From contig JASBZF010000046.1 in assembly GCA_029983625.1 (NCBI GenBank), positions 1-13,430 of the forward strand: a stretch of DNA of 13,430 bases, read 5' to 3'. This stretch comes from Pauljensenia sp. (lineage in GTDB: Bacteria; Actinomycetota; Actinomycetes; Actinomycetales; Actinomycetaceae). The notes below the pieces were generated by a model. The model worked only from the letters and a program-made list of their open reading frames with translations. It ran no database searches and had not been told where the DNA came from. Positions within the stretch are counted from its first letter, which is position 1, and each line of letters begins with the position of its first letter. Shown piece after piece: positions 12,701 through 13,430 of the stretch. The translations under genes were made by a program, and so were the position numbers.

Positions 12701-13375
12701 CAAGGCGTGACTGCTCAGAAGTTCAGGATCACAGTGACCAGCGCTCGCGCTCCTTACACCATCTCGAACTTCCAGCTCTACGAAACCCTGGCAGCCGATC
12801 CGGGTCGCCCCAGTGACGTGTGGCTGGACTGCTCAGCAGAGCGTGCCGGTACCGGCACCGAAGCTTCGCCTTTCAACTCTCTTGAGCAGCTGCGTAAGCA
12901 GGAACTCGCTCCGGGTGCCACCCTTCACTTCCGTGCCGGGGTTGACTGTGAAGATGCCAATCTCACGGTGTGGGCCTACGGTACCGAGGACGATCCGGTT
13001 GAGCTGGTGACATGGGGAGATGGTGCGGCTCCAACTGTTGGCGGACAGCCCCTGCGTAACCGTTTCGCTTTCTACTCGGCACAGGGATGGGCTTTGCCTG
13101 AGGCTCCCACTCCTCCTGAGCCGACAGATCCTTCCGAACCGGTTGAGCCATCTGAACCAGTTGAGCCATCTGAACCTTCTGAGCCTGCGGAACCCTCCGC
13201 TCCGTCAGAGCCCTCGGATGCCTCTACTGCGAAGCCTGCACCGTCGCTGCCCAGCGCTTCTCACCTGGCCTCTACGGGTAGCACCGGCTACTTCATCCTC
13301 GCGGTAACACTTGTTCTTGCCCTGATTGGTGGTGCTTTCACCGTGGGGACACGACGCCGACGCGCAAGCGAATAG
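9752..13375 (+). CDS. Cell-wall-anchored GH29 alpha-L-fucosidase (likely 1,3/1,4 type)
   Basis: A 1207-residue secreted exo-glycosidase predicted to remove alpha-L-fucose from glycans at the cell surface. Residues 1-32 are a signal peptide (Arg/His start, hydrophobic core, cleavage after AQA). Residues 36-242 and 261-464 are two homologous LamG-like beta-sandwiches (SFVMEAIF...GGNFSVRY against GFIVETIF...GGNFFARY). The GH29 domain spans about 510-885, with AFLHYGINTYT, KHHDGF (585-590), VWFDGA with nucleophile Asp709, and DIRWIGNERG with probable acid/base Glu752. This arrangement and the 43-residue spacing fit GH29-B enzymes such as bifidobacterial 1,3/1,4-fucosidases. An F5/8C (CBM32-like) domain covers 905-1011, then a beta-helix-like stub (about 1020-1100), a Pro/Glu/Ser wall-spanning stretch, LASTG (1172-1176), a membrane helix and RRRR. 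The ATG at 9752 is chosen for the signal peptide; its ribosome site is weak (AGGTAGG). Cys481/Cys500 and Cys1027/Cys1066 may form disulfides. Confidence 0.9.
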   Translation: MRSTITHVRRTLALSLASALTFTSLVINSAQAAAPDDVLNVVFGGSLVGTQQYTTTEGESMKGTLQGASGSETQVTNGVNLGGGTQGLRFTANADALTLGTNRINQSFVMEAIFVPKGTSQGSLATLMAAGGNFSVRYDGEELRYGWDTNGTGSWVKHSNGTPQPRPNEPHVFSVHYRVKADGKAIVNAMLDGNALPTVEGPFAANISTNASSLFGFGNDVHTAALNRGFVGELQRIRVQKTNDVETTRDLFELQPQPNTEDLLNTSWEGALAENYTPATADSVSGTVARRGNASTRDGSLVLAGGSDGVTFTPTDRAPLQADELVDRGFIVETIFTPTGTQQNLATIASVGGNFFARYQDGKLRYGYAGQGNGAWRDFFAAVDAPAPGEEHTLSLAYFPTSRDNVTVTAWLDGVALEPVTGTLPTRQDGTVKGIAAFGNEVNPQAASRGFVGSLGATRFALLNGPLRERDFVLQELAEVCADLGDLQPANYVDISPEDCTKNVLAKAALVRPTEKQAIWQEEGLTAFLHYGINTYTRDNNGIGIEWGHGRVGPENFNPTGEVNPDAWVRTLRDNGYRTAILVLKHHDGFMSWPSRYSDYTVASSPWKGGKGNILREFTDAAHKYGMKVGVYISPADSHEEERPGGTHGNGSARSPRTIPTLVANDDRAGKIPEDKIFTYEASDYGAFFLNTLYEVLTEYGEIHEVWFDGATGNTARPEHYDYDAYYDLIGKLQPGANIAVGGRDIRWIGNERGEARNDERSVLPVIDRGAGKIDLVQPNGPFNQNLGSDEQLIRASRGNANKLHWWPAEADMKLTGGWFAHHNRDGVNIDRPKTPAQLMGHYERTVGRNSVMLLNVPPTMTGNFADSSVAAIEGFAAERRKAYTLDHALGLPVTIGDTTTNQLTNGNIRDGISRPANDSTPFEIDLGAPKTVHRLTISEDILDAGQVVGAFTVQAEINGQWTDIASSGVIGAQRILTLGNAGQGVTAQKFRITVTSARAPYTISNFQLYETLAADPGRPSDVWLDCSAERAGTGTEASPFNSLEQLRKQELAPGATLHFRAGVDCEDANLTVWAYGTEDDPVELVTWGDGAAPTVGGQPLRNRFAFYSAQGWALPEAPTPPEPTDPSEPVEPSEPVEPSEPSEPAEPSAPSEPSDASTAKPAPSLPSASHLASTGSTGYFILAVTLVLALIGGAFTVGTRRRRASE
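13136..13189 (+). repeat. 18-bp tandem repeats in the wall-spanning region
   Basis: Units starting at 13136 and 13154 differ at one base of 18 and encode EPVEPS twice; a degenerate third unit starts at 13172. They lie in the Pro/Glu/Ser stalk that carries the enzyme through the cell wall. Such in-frame repeats can vary in number between strains without breaking the protein. Confidence 0.8.
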
Positions 13376-13386
13376 CACTCACAACA

Positions 13387-13402
13387 AGCGCCCATAGGCG
13401 CT
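13387..13402 (+). terminator. Possible terminator hairpin after fucosidase gene
   Basis: AGCGCC-CATA-GGCGCT is a perfect 6-bp stem with a 4-base loop, 11 bases after the stop codon. No T-tract follows, so it would be a stem-only terminator or a 3' stabilising hairpin. It is the only candidate before the window ends. Confidence 0.4.
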
Positions 13403-13416
13403 GATGACACGGGAGT

Positions 13417-13430
13417 GGGGGGGGGGGGGG
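13417..13430 (+). repeat. G14 run at window edge
   Basis: The last 14 bases are all G, preceded by GGGAGT. The run may continue beyond the window. It is either a genuine long homopolymer tract, of the kind used for phase variation, or a sequencing/assembly artefact at a contig end; the sequence alone cannot decide. Confidence 0.8.

Noticed and set aside
1..13430. CRISPR arrays, tRNA or rRNA genes, insertion sequences
   Set aside because: No regularly spaced repeats, no tRNA-like cloverleaf with a T-loop, and no transposase or flanking inverted repeats were noticed on either strand.

Overview
The window looks like chromosomal DNA from a high-GC Gram-positive bacterium (Actinobacteria). I would guess the Actinomycetaceae (Actinomyces/Schaalia-like): the EF-Tu, EF-G and ribosomal proteins are actinobacterial in character, GTG starts and G/C-ending codons are frequent, and the one non-housekeeping gene encodes a large sortase-anchored glycosidase of the kind carried by mucosal actinomycetes. 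The genus is an inference; no 16S gene is present.

About 9.2 kb on the minus strand carries two classical translation operons head to tail. Read on the minus strand (right to left here), the str operon comes first: rpsL (S12), rpsG (S7), fusA (EF-G), tuf (EF-Tu). A 542-base non-coding gap (4287-4828) follows, then the S10 operon: rpsJ, rplC, rplD, rplW, rplB, rpsS, rplV and the start of rpsC, which runs off the left edge. Spacing inside the operons is tight (TAATG, GTGA and TGA-N-ATG junctions), indicating co-transcription and translational coupling. The rpsG-fusA and fusA-tuf gaps instead hold strong inverted repeats, and the fusA-tuf gap holds a possible internal promoter.

The str-S10 gap is the richest non-coding stretch. 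It has a C10/G10-containing stem downstream of tuf, a good promoter candidate about 350 bases before rpsJ, and a second, weaker candidate close to rpsJ. A 19-base sequence is repeated at both promoter areas. Between them lies a 37-codon reading frame with a near-perfect Shine-Dalgarno, whose end is threaded through three consecutive hairpins. This looks like an undescribed cis-regulatory leader for the S10 operon. The rpsL leader likewise carries two overlapping hairpins, one of them terminator-like.

To the right of rpsL, on the plus strand, is a divergent 1207-residue secreted, wall-anchored alpha-L-fucosidase. Its order is signal peptide, two LamG-like repeats, GH29 catalytic domain, F5/8C (CBM32-like) domain, a short beta-helix-like stub, a Pro/Glu/Ser wall-spanning region and a LASTG sorting signal. 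The catalytic residues fit the GH29-B (1,3/1,4-fucosidase) group, so Lewis-type mucin or milk glycans are plausible substrates. Its promoter region combines a CTCA repeat and a C9 run, which are possible phase-variation elements. The window ends in a run of 14 G.
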